The position numbers were made by a program, and so were the translations under genes. A DNA stretch of 64,000 nt, taken from Vibrio qingdaonensis. GTDB lineage: Bacteria > Pseudomonadota > Gammaproteobacteria > Enterobacterales > Vibrionaceae. The stretch lies in assembly GCF_026191675.1 (NCBI RefSeq), contig NZ_JAKRRY010000005.1, forward strand, positions 1-64,000. The letters run 5' to 3'. Numbering within the stretch: the stretch's first letter is position 1; every line of letters begins with the position of its first letter. Positions 8,214 to 18,709 of this stretch are shown one piece after another. Under the pieces are notes generated by a model, which had not been told where the DNA came from, made no database searches, and saw only the letters and a list, made by a program, of their open reading frames with translations.

Positions 8214-10397
8214 TTGAGTATATTCCGTCAACTTCGTCTTCAATGGGCTAATAAAACGTTTAACTACAGCATATTAATGCTGATCACCCTTCTAGGGGTT
8301 GTCATACCATCTTGGTACTTTGACAAGAACTCTTGGGTTACGCCTTTAATTCTTGGTGTCATTGCCGCCGCTCTGGCTGAAAGTGATGATAGTTTTGTCG
8401 GTCGATTAAAAGCCATCACTTTAACCTTTATTTGCTTCGCCATTGCCGCGTTTTCGATTGAATTTTTGTTTAGTACACCGTGGGCATTTGCAATCGGCTT
8501 ATTTTGTTCGACCTTTCTATTTATCATGCTTGGTGCGCTGGGTGCTAGATATGCGAGTATCGCCTTCGGTTCACTTCTTATCGCTGTTTACGCGATGCTT
8601 GGCGCGCACGAGAGCACTAACTTATGGTTTCAACCACTGCTCTTGTTAACGGGGGCGGCATGGTATTACTTTATCTCGATGATATGGAATGTTTTTTGGC
8701 CCCTTCAACCCGTTCAACAGAGTCTCGCAAATGTCTTCAAGGATCTTTCACTATACCTCGATGCTAAACGAGGTCTGTTCCATCCAACTTTTGATTTGGT
8801 ACCGCAACCGTATCGCCTTGATGAAGCAAAGTTCAACGCAAAAACAGTCAACGCTCTCAATGCCTGTAAAGCCACATTACTTAATCGGTCTCGAAAGGGG
8901 CATGTGGACGGCCCGAGCGATCGTTTTCTGAAAGTCTACCTCATTGCGCAAGATATCCATGAGCGTGTCAGCTCTAGTCATTCAAGATATCAAGAACTCT
9001 CTGCGCAGTTTGGACGAACCGACGTTCTGTTTCGTTTCAAGCATGTTCTTGAAACCCAGGCTCAAGCCTGTCGGGATATTGCCCTAGCCATCAAACTAGG
9101 CAAACAATACGACCATAATGATCGTTCAATTAAAGCGTTGGTTGAGTTACAAGATTCTATCGACTATTTAAACGAACATCCGGACAATGCCCAGTTCTCG
9201 TCGTTACCTCAGTTAAATTATCTACTTAATAATTTAGCAACCGTTGAAAAACTGTTAAGTAACGTCAGTAACCCAGATAGTGGCGTCGCAGATGAAACGA
9301 TTCTGGACGATACGAACCCACATACTTTATCTGCCATGTGGGCCAAAATTAAGACTAACCTCAACACCGAATCGATTCTGTTTCGACATGCGGTTCGACT
9401 TTCTATCGCGCTAACCTTAGGGTATGGCATCATCCAATTTTTCGAGATCGAGCGTGGTTATTGGATTTTGCTCACGACACTATTTGTTTGTCAGCCGAAC
9501 TACAGCGCGACACGCAAAAAACTCTCTGCGCGAGTCGCTGGTACACTAGTAGGCTTGTTTATTGGCGTCCCCCTTTTAACACTCTTCCCCTCTCAAGAGA
9601 GTCAGCTGCTACTTATTGTCCTGTCCGGTGTTATGTTTTTTGCTTTTCGCATCAACAATTATGGCTACGCGACCGGTTTTATTACCGTGTTGGTTCTGCT
9701 GTGTTTCCACCAACTTGGCGAGGGTTACGCCGTCGTTCTGCCTAGACTGATGGATACACTAATTGGCTGCGGCCTTGCGGTTGCCGCGGTATACTTTATT
9801 TTACCCGATTGGGAATCGCGTAAACTGCACAAAGTAATGTCAGATGCGATTCACTGTAACCGGCAATATTTGATGCAAATCATCGGTCAGTATCGAGTGG
9901 GCAAAAAAAACGATCTAAACTATAGGATCGCCCGTCGACAGGCTCACAATGCCGACGCACACTTAACTAACGCCATATCCAATATGCTTGCAGAACCAGG
10001 CCGCTATCAACTTGCAACAGATGAAAGCTTTAGGTTCCTAACATTAAATCATGCATTACTTAGTTATGTTTCCGCGCTAGGCGCACACCGCCAACGCTTG
10101 GAAGATGAGTCTATTCACCAATTAGTACTAGAAGCTCACCGAACCATTAACCATCATCTAGAGCAGTTAGAGCATCAACTGGCCACTTACTCGGAGGACT
10201 GTGTCTTTTCGACCGTTGATCAATTTGATATCCATCGGCGTCTAACCGAGTGGCGAGATGAAGATGATCGCTCCGCTCGAATGGTACTGCAACAACTCCA
10301 TTTGATCTATCGTATGTTGCCAGAGCTGCATATCTTGGCAAACACTTTTTCTAAGCTTGAAGATTCGAGTAGAAAAACGAATGACCTCAATCAATAG
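8214..10397 (+). CDS. yccS: YccS-family inner-membrane protein
   Basis: This 727-residue protein has the duplicated architecture of the YccS/YhfK (FUSC) family: five or six transmembrane helices at about 20-160, a soluble helical region to about 385, a second membrane block at about 385-530, and a C-terminal cytoplasmic helical domain. The FUSC signature FEIERGYWILLTTLFVCQPN and SARVAGTLVG are present. Length is as in E. coli YccS. The family is related to aromatic-acid exporters but its function is not established. The start must be near TTG 8214, since an in-frame stop lies at 8193; there is no clear Shine-Dalgarno, and ATT 8208 is the only other nearby option. Confidence 0.85.
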   Translation: MSIFRQLRLQWANKTFNYSILMLITLLGVVIPSWYFDKNSWVTPLILGVIAAALAESDDSFVGRLKAITLTFICFAIAAFSIEFLFSTPWAFAIGLFCSTFLFIMLGALGARYASIAFGSLLIAVYAMLGAHESTNLWFQPLLLLTGAAWYYFISMIWNVFWPLQPVQQSLANVFKDLSLYLDAKRGLFHPTFDLVPQPYRLDEAKFNAKTVNALNACKATLLNRSRKGHVDGPSDRFLKVYLIAQDIHERVSSSHSRYQELSAQFGRTDVLFRFKHVLETQAQACRDIALAIKLGKQYDHNDRSIKALVELQDSIDYLNEHPDNAQFSSLPQLNYLLNNLATVEKLLSNVSNPDSGVADETILDDTNPHTLSAMWAKIKTNLNTESILFRHAVRLSIALTLGYGIIQFFEIERGYWILLTTLFVCQPNYSATRKKLSARVAGTLVGLFIGVPLLTLFPSQESQLLLIVLSGVMFFAFRINNYGYATGFITVLVLLCFHQLGEGYAVVLPRLMDTLIGCGLAVAAVYFILPDWESRKLHKVMSDAIHCNRQYLMQIIGQYRVGKKNDLNYRIARRQAHNADAHLTNAISNMLAEPGRYQLATDESFRFLTLNHALLSYVSALGAHRQRLEDESIHQLVLEAHRTINHHLEQLEHQLATYSEDCVFSTVDQFDIHRRLTEWRDEDDRSARMVLQQLHLIYRMLPELHILANTFSKLEDSSRKTNDLNQ

Positions 10398-10438
10398 CCC
10401 CCTAATTCGCTGATATGTCTATACATTATACCAGCACG

Positions 10439-10480
10439 AGCCTACAACCCCTTTTCCCATAAGGGTTTGTAGGCTTCAAT
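10439..10480 (+). terminator. Probable intrinsic terminator after yccS
   Basis: AGCCTACAACCC and GGGTTTGTAGGCT form a long stem with one bulge, followed by TCAATTTT. The T tract is imperfect. Confidence 0.6.
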
Positions 10481-10626
10481 TTTCACCTAGTGCTAAAACT
10501 ACGCTTACATTTCTCGGACAAATATTGACCGTAAATTCTATAGATTAATGCTTAAATATTTAGTAAGAATTGCCGATGAACGGATCTCATCCCGCTTTGC
10601 TCAACACACTAGTAACAGGTGAACCT

Positions 10627-10788
10627 ATGACTCATCAACAATTTGAACGACTTAAAGAACAGCTTAAGTTACTCTCTCCTCAGCAACTTAAGTCACTTAA
10701 AAGCGAAATCTCCAGCCAATTGGAACCCAGCACGAATTCACTCCTTAACGAAGATGAAATGAACGCACTTGCACAGTTGTTTCGCTAA
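10627..10788 (+). CDS. Small hypothetical protein (53 aa)
   Basis: I do not recognise this protein. The start at ATG 10627 is chosen because AGGTGA (10617-10622) stands 4 nt upstream; the frame is open further up to TTG 10570 but without such a signal. The product is two predicted amphipathic helices, one rich in Leu, Lys and Gln (KEQLKLLSPQQLKSLKSEIS) and one ending EDEMNALAQLFR. It lacks membrane segments and cysteines. It sits alone between yccS and the HMG-CoA reductase gene. Confidence 0.6.
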   Translation: MTHQQFERLKEQLKLLSPQQLKSLKSEISSQLEPSTNSLLNEDEMNALAQLFR

Positions 10789-10904
10789 ATATCGACTAAT
10801 CCCAGCTCTGTTTCCGTTAAATTGTTTACAAGTATTTCTAATCACTTGAGAAAAAGGCCGGAAATCAAGCACAAGGCAATACTATCGAACCTTAACGACC
10901 GGAT

Positions 10905-10933
10905 TTGACTTGTATCTGACGCTGACCTAAGTA
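10905..10933 (+). promoter_or_regulatory. Possible promoter of the HMG-CoA reductase gene
   Basis: TTGACT at 10905-10910 and TAAGTA at 10928-10933 are 17 bp apart, about 33 bp before the ATG. The -10 element is a poor match, so the assignment is weak. Confidence 0.35.
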
Positions 10934-10965
10934 GAATTCTCCCAAACTGTTCTACCACGACCGAA

Positions 10966-12225
10966 ATGCCCAAAATTAACCTACACAAACGAGACTATCT
11001 TGACAACATTAGTCAAGAAGATGCTCTGACTGAACTACAAAACAAACTTGCACCTAAAATGCATGCTTCAAGTCGACGTATCAATCGCAGCCCCAACCTG
11101 ACTCAGCGACACGTTGATTACCGCTGGAAGCAACTTGATAACGAGTTGGCTAAAGCGCAGCTTTTGGATTCTCACACTCAAGTTCAGATGAGTGATTACA
11201 GTAAAAATATCGAATTTTTTATCGGCACCTTAAAAATGCCAATAGGCACCGCGGGCCCAATGCGGGTTAACGGTTTGTTTGCGCAAGGGGACTATCAAGT
11301 TCCACTTGCCACTACAGAAGCTGCATTAGTCGCATCTTACAACCGTGGCGCAAACCTAATCACTGCTAGCGGTGGAGCAAGTGCGATGTTACTTAATGAA
11401 GGCGTCACTCGTACGCCTGGCTTCGCATTTCGTACGCTGATTGAGGCTGGTCAATTCGTCGCGTGGGTCGTCACACAGTTTGACGATTTTAAACTCCTCG
11501 CAGAATCCACGACCTCACATGGAAAACTCATTGATATTAACGTCAACATTGAGGGTAACCATGTATATCTTGTATTCGAATACCTAACCGGTGATGCATC
11601 AGGCCAGAATATGGTCACTATTGCCACAAACTGTGTCTTTAACTTTATCCTTGAACATTCCCCCATAGAACCTGAATTCGCCTTTCTTGACGCAAACCTC
11701 TCTGGTGACAAAAAAGCCAACTCGCAATCGCTAAGAAGTGTACGTGGTAAAAAAGTCACCGCAGAAATTACAATACCTTCAGAGCTCATAGGGAAATACC
11801 TCCACACTACTCCAAAAAGAATGACCGAGTTTGGGCAAATGACGACCGTAGGTGGCGCACTAAGTGGCACCATCGGAATTAACGCACACTATGCGAACGC
11901 CTTGGCTGCCCTTTATATTGCTTGTGGTCAAGACGCGGCTTGCGTCGCAGAGTCGGCAATTGGCATGACTCGAATGGAGTTAACCAAAGATGGTGACCTT
12001 TACGCCAGTGTTACTTTGCCAAACATTATGGTTGGTACAGTTGGTGGCGGAACGAATTTGCCGAGCCAAAAAGCGTGTTTAGATCTACTTGGGTTACACG
12101 GCACTGGAAAATCTCAAGCATTGGCAGAAGTCACAGCAGTCTTATGCCTTGCTGGTGAGCTGTCTATTGTCGGTGCATTCTGTGCGGGACATTTCTCTCA
12201 GGCACACCATAAGCTAGCTCGTTAA
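10966..12225 (+). CDS. mvaA: Hydroxymethylglutaryl-CoA reductase
   Basis: The 419-residue enzyme would interconvert HMG-CoA and mevalonate with NAD(P)H. Catalytic features are visible: Glu118 in TTEAALVAS, the lysine of SGDKKANSQ (about 249), Asp323 in GQDAA, and a C-terminal His409 in GHFSQAHHK; the cofactor and substrate segments TGDASGQNM and GTVGGGTNLPSQ are intact. The GQDAA motif and overall arrangement look class I-like, the eukaryotic and archaeal type, but I cannot run a tree. No other mevalonate-pathway gene is in the window, and Vibrio make isoprenoids through the MEP pathway, so its physiological role is unclear. The Shine-Dalgarno is weak. Confidence 0.93.
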   Translation: MPKINLHKRDYLDNISQEDALTELQNKLAPKMHASSRRINRSPNLTQRHVDYRWKQLDNELAKAQLLDSHTQVQMSDYSKNIEFFIGTLKMPIGTAGPMRVNGLFAQGDYQVPLATTEAALVASYNRGANLITASGGASAMLLNEGVTRTPGFAFRTLIEAGQFVAWVVTQFDDFKLLAESTTSHGKLIDINVNIEGNHVYLVFEYLTGDASGQNMVTIATNCVFNFILEHSPIEPEFAFLDANLSGDKKANSQSLRSVRGKKVTAEITIPSELIGKYLHTTPKRMTEFGQMTTVGGALSGTIGINAHYANALAALYIACGQDAACVAESAIGMTRMELTKDGDLYASVTLPNIMVGTVGGGTNLPSQKACLDLLGLHGTGKSQALAEVTAVLCLAGELSIVGAFCAGHFSQAHHKLAR

Positions 12226-12246
12226 AAGTGCGCACTTAATAATTGT

Positions 12247-12290
12247 GCCTGCCAGGGCTTCGCCTAGTAATAGTTGTAGCCCTGTTAGGC
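12247..12290. repeat. Inverted repeat between mvaA and luxQ
   Basis: GCCTGCCAGGGCT at 12247-12259 and AGCCCTGTTAGGC at 12278-12290 form a 13-bp stem with one mismatch region and an 18-nt loop. It sits between two converging genes and may end transcription, but neither side has a strong T run. Confidence 0.5.
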
Positions 12291-12372
12291 AAAATACGCT
12301 TTACAAGTTCCCGTCAGTGACAAATGGCTATCGATAAGTCAAAGAAGACAACGCACTTCCATATGCTAGCGG

Positions 12373-14955
12373 TTACGCCTTATGTTCAACGTAGTGGTGA
12401 CGCTTAAAATGCGTTAAAGCTTGATTGAGAGACTTTTCTTTGATCGGTTTCACTATGACGTAGTCCGCACCGGCGTCCATGAATGCTTGCCTTGTCGCTT
12501 CCAAATTATCCGCAGTACAGGCATAGATTGTTGTGCTAATCTCATCATTAAGCTTAACCTCTTGCGTTATCTGTATACCAGAAATTGACGGTAATTGGTT
12601 ATCCATTAAAATCAAATCAAATGGCATACTATTCAAAAGTTCAAACGCCTCATGCCCGTCCCTAGCCCAATAAACATTCATGCCATATTTTTCACAAAAT
12701 GCTTTAGCGATAAAAGCGTTAGTGTGGTTATCTTCAACTAAAAGTACAGCGAGCGCTCTATTGAACAAGTTAAAATCTAATTCTGGCTCTATCGCTCTCT
12801 GCTCAGCTGTCTTTTCCACGATAAATTCAACAGGTAGCTCAATAGTGAAACGCGTCCCTTTGCCAAGATGACTTTCTAGTAAAACGTCACCATCAAATAA
12901 GTGTACCAAATGTTTCACAATCGCTAGCCCTAAGCCACTGCCTCCATACTCGCGAATGGATGTCGCTTCAGATTGGACGAAAGGATCAAAAATTTGAGAC
13001 ATCTGATCTTCAGAAATACCTATCCCGGTATCTTCTACAATAATACGTAAAACGTCGCTTGAGTGTTGCAACGCTGTATCTCTAAAGAAAGACACCTTAA
13101 CGGCACCATCGTGAGTGAATTTAATGGCATTACTGACTAAGTTAAAGAGTATTTGATTTAACCTGACTTGGTCAGTATTCAACATCACGTCATTAGGAAG
13201 TTGATTGTTGATAACAAAGTCCACGTCTTTTTCAGTACATAAAGGGCTATAAATGCCATTTAGGGCCGTTGTAATCTCACCAAACTTAAAGGTGTGTTTT
13301 TCAACGTGAAAACTGCCATTTTCTATTTTTGAAAAATCGAGAACATCATTAAGAACCGCGAGTAAATGTTCACCGCTTTGGCAGAGAACCCCAATTTGCT
13401 CTTGATAGCGACTGTCAACACTACCCTGCTTTAGCAACTGTGAAATACCTAATATTCCATTGAGCGGCGTTCGTATTTCATGGCTCATTTTGGCCAAGAA
13501 ATCGGTTCGAGCCTTTGCTGCAGATTCTGCTTCTTTACGGGCTTTCTTACTTTGCCGCTCAGCTTCAATTAGAACGGTAATGTCCTGCCCTTGCGCAAGC
13601 ACCAACGTTTTAATACCATTCGGTTGTATCGCGGATAAATTCCAACGATACACTTTGTCACCAATAGGTACGTTTATTCCGGTAAGCGTGGCACCTAAGT
13701 TTGCTTTCTGCACGTGTGTTTGCATCAATTGAACAAATGCTAAATAGCTTTCACTACCATCACTATCCGAATCCATCGACAAACCAAGTGCTTTTTTACC
13801 CGCCGGGTTAATGCGCATGATAGTAGAAGTGTCAGACCATACAATTATCGGTGACAATGAAAAGTTGAATAGGTCCTGAAAGAGTTTTTTCTGCTCAGAC
13901 AGTCGATCAAACGTGTCGCTTAATGTGAGTCCTATGTGGTTAAACTCGTATATAGAAGAACCCGCGAACTTCTTAAAATCGCCCTCATTTCCCGCCACTT
14001 TGGTATATGACATGAGCTTAGCTAGCTCAATGCTCACCTTTTTATTCAACCACTTACGTGTAAAAAATGACACAGAAGCAATCACTGCAAGCGAAAGAGC
14101 TATCCAAACCAAGTAGCTGTTGCGTAACACCAAAATACTAGGGTTACGTTGAATTGAATACACCTTGAGCACATGCTTATTAAGACCAACCGAAAGGTTA
14201 GTCTCAGAAATTAAGAGTTTTCCAAAGTCCTTTTTACCATTTTGGATCATCTCAAGGATCGACACATGCGTATAGCTGTCTTCTTCTGAAATGGTTGACG
14301 CAACAAAGCGATCATCAAACTTCAGCAGGACGTCATCACTGTTACTGCCACTCATTATGCTAGACAATAGACCTGCGTTATCATTTAAAACGATGCCAAC
14401 AAAAACAAAACCGAGCACTTCTCCTGACTCGCTATTAATAACTGGCGTACGACGAACCAGAATAAATAACTCACCTAACTGAGAGTCAACACGAACTGCA
14501 TTCCAATTACTGTACGCACCAACTTGGCGGAGTATGTCTTGCAGACTGTGGTCTTCTAAGCCATAAAAAAGTGCATTGCCATCATCCCAAATGATATCAG
14601 ACAGGTGAGTTATAAAACGAAAGTCCGGAGAATGCACCGGCTCTAAGTTATCTTCTCTGAGAAAAAAGTAATCAAGTGAGCGGCTATCATAATTGTCAAA
14701 AAACTGTTCGACAGTGTCACTTTTAGCATTACTATCTTGCAGTACTTTTAACGACGCCAAACGATAATCAAAGTAATTTCTCACTAAGCTGCTCGTCTGA
14801 CGTGACGTACGCTGTACTTCTTCTCGGACTAGGTCACGACTTAGGTGCCAGCTTTGTAATAGCATCCCAATCGTAAACACACCAATCACCCAAACAACAA
14901 TTCGGGTAATCAGCGTTGCGAGTGTCTTCCTGCTATTAAAATCCGTTAGTGGCAT
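12373..14955 (-). CDS. luxQ: AI-2 hybrid sensor kinase LuxQ
   Basis: This 860-residue inner-membrane protein relays autoinducer-2 signals through LuxU to LuxO in the Vibrio quorum-sensing circuit. It has transmembrane helices at about 17-35 and 278-297 around a LuxP-binding periplasmic domain, a HAMP/PAS stretch, HisKA with His492 in FLAKMSHEIRTP, HATPase boxes (FNLVSNAIKFT, EDTGIGI, GGSGLGLAIV), and a C-terminal receiver with Asp785 in LILMDNQLP. It follows luxP after 2 bp, so the pair is one operon and probably translationally coupled. Length and key residues match V. harveyi LuxQ. Confidence 0.96.
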   Translation of the reverse strand: MPLTDFNSRKTLATLITRIVVWVIGVFTIGMLLQSWHLSRDLVREEVQRTSRQTSSLVRNYFDYRLASLKVLQDSNAKSDTVEQFFDNYDSRSLDYFFLREDNLEPVHSPDFRFITHLSDIIWDDGNALFYGLEDHSLQDILRQVGAYSNWNAVRVDSQLGELFILVRRTPVINSESGEVLGFVFVGIVLNDNAGLLSSIMSGSNSDDVLLKFDDRFVASTISEEDSYTHVSILEMIQNGKKDFGKLLISETNLSVGLNKHVLKVYSIQRNPSILVLRNSYLVWIALSLAVIASVSFFTRKWLNKKVSIELAKLMSYTKVAGNEGDFKKFAGSSIYEFNHIGLTLSDTFDRLSEQKKLFQDLFNFSLSPIIVWSDTSTIMRINPAGKKALGLSMDSDSDGSESYLAFVQLMQTHVQKANLGATLTGINVPIGDKVYRWNLSAIQPNGIKTLVLAQGQDITVLIEAERQSKKARKEAESAAKARTDFLAKMSHEIRTPLNGILGISQLLKQGSVDSRYQEQIGVLCQSGEHLLAVLNDVLDFSKIENGSFHVEKHTFKFGEITTALNGIYSPLCTEKDVDFVINNQLPNDVMLNTDQVRLNQILFNLVSNAIKFTHDGAVKVSFFRDTALQHSSDVLRIIVEDTGIGISEDQMSQIFDPFVQSEATSIREYGGSGLGLAIVKHLVHLFDGDVLLESHLGKGTRFTIELPVEFIVEKTAEQRAIEPELDFNLFNRALAVLLVEDNHTNAFIAKAFCEKYGMNVYWARDGHEAFELLNSMPFDLILMDNQLPSISGIQITQEVKLNDEISTTIYACTADNLEATRQAFMDAGADYVIVKPIKEKSLNQALTHFKRHHYVEHKA

Positions 14956-14957
14956 CG

Positions 14958-16064
<1,107 letters not shown>

Positions 16065-16127
16065 TTATCATGTTGGCGTTTTATTACAATTGTATACAAA
16101 ACTCCGACCTTCAGCCAGTAAGTGCAC

Positions 16128-16409
16128 TCAGTTCGCTAAGATAAATTGCTCTGAATTAACCACCAGCTGCTCTTTTTGGGCTTTGGATAACTTTTTGATC
16201 GCGTGCTCGGTTTTCAGAGCATCACTTTTCCCCCTCACCAACTGAGTCCAAACCAAAGACAAAGGTCCTCGTCCTCTTAGTGCTTTTGCACCCTTTCCGG
16301 ATTCGTGCTGCTTTAACCGACGCGTAATGTTATTAGTGATGCCACAATAGAGCTTTTGTTCATTGGTCCGTAATAAGTAGACGGTCCATGATTCATCGTT
16401 GTTTGTCAT
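16128..16409 (-). CDS. GIY-YIG nuclease-superfamily protein (UPF0213)
   Basis: This 93-residue protein is a single GIY-YIG domain: VYLLRT (GIY strand), YCGIT (YIG strand), then NITRRLKQH with the conserved arginine, and a glutamate in KTEHAIKKL. It belongs to the UPF0213/YhbQ group, small proteins that may act on damaged or branched DNA; the biological role is not settled. It is co-directional with luxP, 69 bp upstream of it. A weak AGGG precedes the start. Confidence 0.88.
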   Translation of the reverse strand: MTNNDESWTVYLLRTNEQKLYCGITNNITRRLKQHESGKGAKALRGRGPLSLVWTQLVRGKSDALKTEHAIKKLSKAQKEQLVVNSEQFILAN

Positions 16410-16597
16410 TTCGCGTTACCCTTTTGATAAACACACTAGAGACAAAGTCATCTCAACCTAATTAAGTACGCCGTTATATGAATGTTCAGAGTGAGAAAAG
16501 ACTAAGCCGTAGGAACTAAATGCCGTCAATAAAACACGTTAAGTATTGCGTGCATTGTAAGTTTGGCTTATCAGCATGTTGTTTATACACACTAATG

Positions 16598-16630
16598 AAA
16601 AAACTGAAATGGCGGCTATTATTAACCGCC
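16598..16630 (-). terminator. Possible terminator after yceH
   Basis: On the minus strand GGCGG and CCGCC arms are followed after a short gap by CAGTTTTTTC. The T run is displaced from the stem, so the call is weak. Confidence 0.4.
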
Positions 16631-16639
16631 TCTTCTAGA

Positions 16640-17302
16640 CTACGTAGTCAAACCTTCGACCAATGCTTTTAGTTCCGCTACCTCTAGCTCTAGCGATTCC
16701 ACCTTAAGCTCGAGCGCTTCAAATCGACTATCCTGGTTAGTGTTCGATATTACTACACCCACAGATGCCTCAGCTAAAGCATTAACATCAACTTCACCAC
16801 TAAGCAAATGAGCATATCGTGATTCACGTTTTCCTGCTTCACGTGGAAGCTTAACCACAAGCGCACCGTGCTCGCGAGACGCCATCGCATCAAGTGTCGC
16901 TTCCACTTCTTTAACGTCACTAAAATTGCATAAGCGGTTCGTACGAGTTCTTAGTTCACCCGGCGTTTGTGCCCCTCTTAGTAACATGCAGCAAACTATC
17001 CCCTTTTCCTGAGGTGTTAGCTGCAAATCACCAAACTCGGTGTTACAAAAACGGTGTTGGTATTTTGATACGCGACTATTAAATGCACTCTCATCGCTCA
17101 CTAACCTGCGATTAATCAACCCCTCTAAGGTATCTTGAACTTCAGCTTCACCAAGCGCTAAAACAGGCTCCCGGTTGCTTTTTTGATTACATGCCGAAGT
17201 CAGGCTGTTTAACGTCAGCGGGTAATGATCGGGCGTCGTCACCTCTTTTTCAATGAGACAACCGATGACTCTTGCTTCTAACGGGGAAAGTTCAATACTC
17301 AT
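16640..17302 (-). CDS. yceH: YceH family protein (DUF480/UPF0502)
   Basis: This 220-residue protein has the two tandem winged-helix units of the DUF480 family: [16 protein letters not shown]...[13 protein letters not shown] in the first and [30 protein letters not shown] in the second. The last 35 residues form a short coiled coil ([23 protein letters not shown]). The function is unknown; a regulatory or DNA-binding role is inferred from the fold only. AAGGA stands 6 nt before the ATG. A 77-codon gene lies 36 bp upstream on the same strand, so the two may be one operon. Confidence 0.88.
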   Translation of the reverse strand: MSIELSPLEARVIGCLIEKEVTTPDHYPLTLNSLTSACNQKSNREPVLALGEAEVQDTLEGLINRRLVSDESAFNSRVSKYQHRFCNTEFGDLQLTPQEKGIVCCMLLRGAQTPGELRTRTNRLCNFSDVKEVEATLDAMASREHGALVVKLPREAGKRESRYAHLLSGEVDVNALAEASVGVVISNTNQDSRFEALELKVESLELEVAELKALVEGLTT

Positions 17303-17338
17303 ATTAATCCTTTTATCTTTCTGCCTGATGTGCTTTGC

Positions 17339-17572
17339 TCAGTGCTCCACTAAAAATGGCACCTTAATGACATGCCCATGCTGATCCATTATCACAACAC
17401 GTGAACGATTTAGTTCTAGTTCGGAAAGCTCGAGTTTTACGCGTTCGTCTATATAGGCTTGTTTGAGTTTAGGTGCAACGCCATCTTCGCATACAGTTGG
17501 CGATGAGGAATACTCGTCACTCACTTCAATCTCACTACTGTCTTTAGGGTATTGCTTAGGACTCGGCAACAT
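17339..17572 (-). CDS. Small hypothetical protein upstream of yceH
   Basis: I do not recognise this 77-residue acidic protein. The N-terminal half is Ser/Glu/Asp-rich and probably disordered; the C-terminal half (VKLELSELELNRSRVVIMDQHGHVIKVPF) could form a helix and a beta hairpin. There are no membrane segments and only one cysteine. It is co-directional with yceH. The start ATG has no clear Shine-Dalgarno. Confidence 0.6.
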   Translation of the reverse strand: MLPSPKQYPKDSSEIEVSDEYSSSPTVCEDGVAPKLKQAYIDERVKLELSELELNRSRVVIMDQHGHVIKVPFLVEH

Positions 17573-17762
17573 GACTTATCACACTGTAATCGCTCAATGA
17601 CCGAAATCATAGCGCTAACTGCCCCTTTAACTCAATTGGTTATTCGCTAAGTGCTTAGATTGTAATCAACAATGGTTCAGCATTGATCTAAGGACTGTTC
17701 TACAATCGATTGTTGTGTTTTAATCAGGATAGATTTTGACGAATAATTTAGGAAAGGATTTT

Positions 17763-18080
17763 ATGAGTAGTGTATTCGAAATCGTGTCTCAAGCACGTCG
17801 TAAGAACAAACTAAAACGTGAACTGCTAGATAACGAGAAAAAAGTTCGTGATAACCGTAAGCGTGTCGACCTTCTTGAAAATCTTCTGGACTACGTTAAA
17901 CCAGATATGTCACAAGATGAAATTCTAGCCATCATCAAAAATATGAAAGCGGATTACGAAGATCGTGTTGATGACCACATCATCAAAAGCGCAGAAATCT
18001 CTAAAGCACGTCGCGACATCAGCCGCCGTATCCGTGAATTGACAGAAGAAGACAAGCAGCTTGTTCAAGGCAAGAAATAA
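17763..18080 (+). CDS. tmaR: TmaR/YeeX family polar regulator of PTS sugar metabolism (UPF0265)
   Basis: The 105-residue protein matches E. coli YeeX over its full length ([55 protein letters not shown]). In E. coli this protein, renamed TmaR, forms polar clusters and controls release of PTS enzyme I. It is almost wholly helical and highly charged. The start at ATG 17763 is preferred over an upstream TTG because GGAAAGGA is placed 4 nt before it. A strong terminator follows, so the gene is monocistronic. Confidence 0.9.
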   Translation: MSSVFEIVSQARRKNKLKRELLDNEKKVRDNRKRVDLLENLLDYVKPDMSQDEILAIIKNMKADYEDRVDDHIIKSAEISKARRDISRRIRELTEEDKQLVQGKK

Positions 18081-18107
18081 TTAACTTATTTCTGACCTAA
18101 CAACAAT

Positions 18108-18135
18108 AACCGCCCACTATCATAGTGGGCGGTTT
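18108..18135 (+). terminator. Intrinsic terminator after tmaR
   Basis: AACCGCCCACTAT and ATAGTGGGCGGTT form a perfect 13-bp stem with a 1-nt centre (the real loop will be a few bases larger), ending in TTTC. The downstream T run is short. Confidence 0.8.
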
Positions 18136-18390
18136 CATATGCAGCCTCAATTCCCCCTATCATCTCCAATTCAACATATTGAGTTATCTCAGCAACAACA
18201 CCTCGAATAAACGTTTGCGTAATCGCTAACCCTCTCCAATAGCGAAAGTATGGGTTTAATCACAGTTCTAGCCTTGTTAGTATTTGTCCCATACACAACA
18301 TACACCATTCGAGGCACGGAGCTTCCTCGTTAATCTCAAGATGAGAAGAATTGGTACCAGTTAATCTGGCAAGATTTAGAGGAGCAAAAT
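18136..18390. other. Upstream region of the ygjV-like gene
   Basis: This stretch should hold the promoter and 5' leader of the ygjV-like gene. Two small hairpins are seen just before the gene (CTCA/TGAG near 18340 and CCAG/CTGG near 18360). I see no recognised riboswitch and no ORF. Confidence 0.35.
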
Positions 18391-18636
18391 ATGGACGCAA
18401 ATATGGTGGAAATTCTCGGCTACGCAGCATCAATTATGGTGGCGATCTCATTAACAATGAAGGACATTGTTAAACTAAGAGTGCTGAATTTCATTGGTTG
18501 TGCATTGTTTACCGCATACGGCTTAGCAATCGACTCAATGCCAGTTGTCATCACCAATGGCTTTATCGCCTGCGTAAATGTCTATTTTTTAGCGAAGATG
18601 ATGCAAGAAAAAAAATCGGTTAAGTCTGTGGCTTAA
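18391..18636 (+). CDS. YgjV-like small inner-membrane protein
   Basis: This 81-residue protein has three predicted transmembrane helices (about 5-20, 30-47 and 52-70), with the YgjV-type pattern LGYAASIMVAISLTMKDIVKLRVLNFIGC and PVVITNGFIACVNVYFL. E. coli YgjV is about twice this length, so this is a half-size family member. The charged C-terminus is cytoplasmic by the positive-inside rule. GAGGAGC precedes the ATG. No function is known. Confidence 0.8.
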   Translation: MDANMVEILGYAASIMVAISLTMKDIVKLRVLNFIGCALFTAYGLAIDSMPVVITNGFIACVNVYFLAKMMQEKKSVKSVA

Positions 18637-18709
18637 TTTACAATTATTGTCACGTCGTCTATGGACCTACTCGGTTTATAGACGCCACTTCCATATTTCC
18701 CTACACCGC

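Noticed and set aside
10932..10937. TAGAAT as -10 box for the HMG-CoA reductase gene
   Set aside because: It is 21 bp from TTGACT, which is too far for sigma-70; the poorer TAAGTA at 17 bp was kept with low confidence.
16520..16669. A 49-codon plus-strand ORF with AGGA before its ATG and a CVHC motif
   Set aside because: Its 3' part lies antisense to the coding end of yceH and covers the yceH terminator hairpin, and the composition is not gene-like. The ribosome-binding site alone is not enough.
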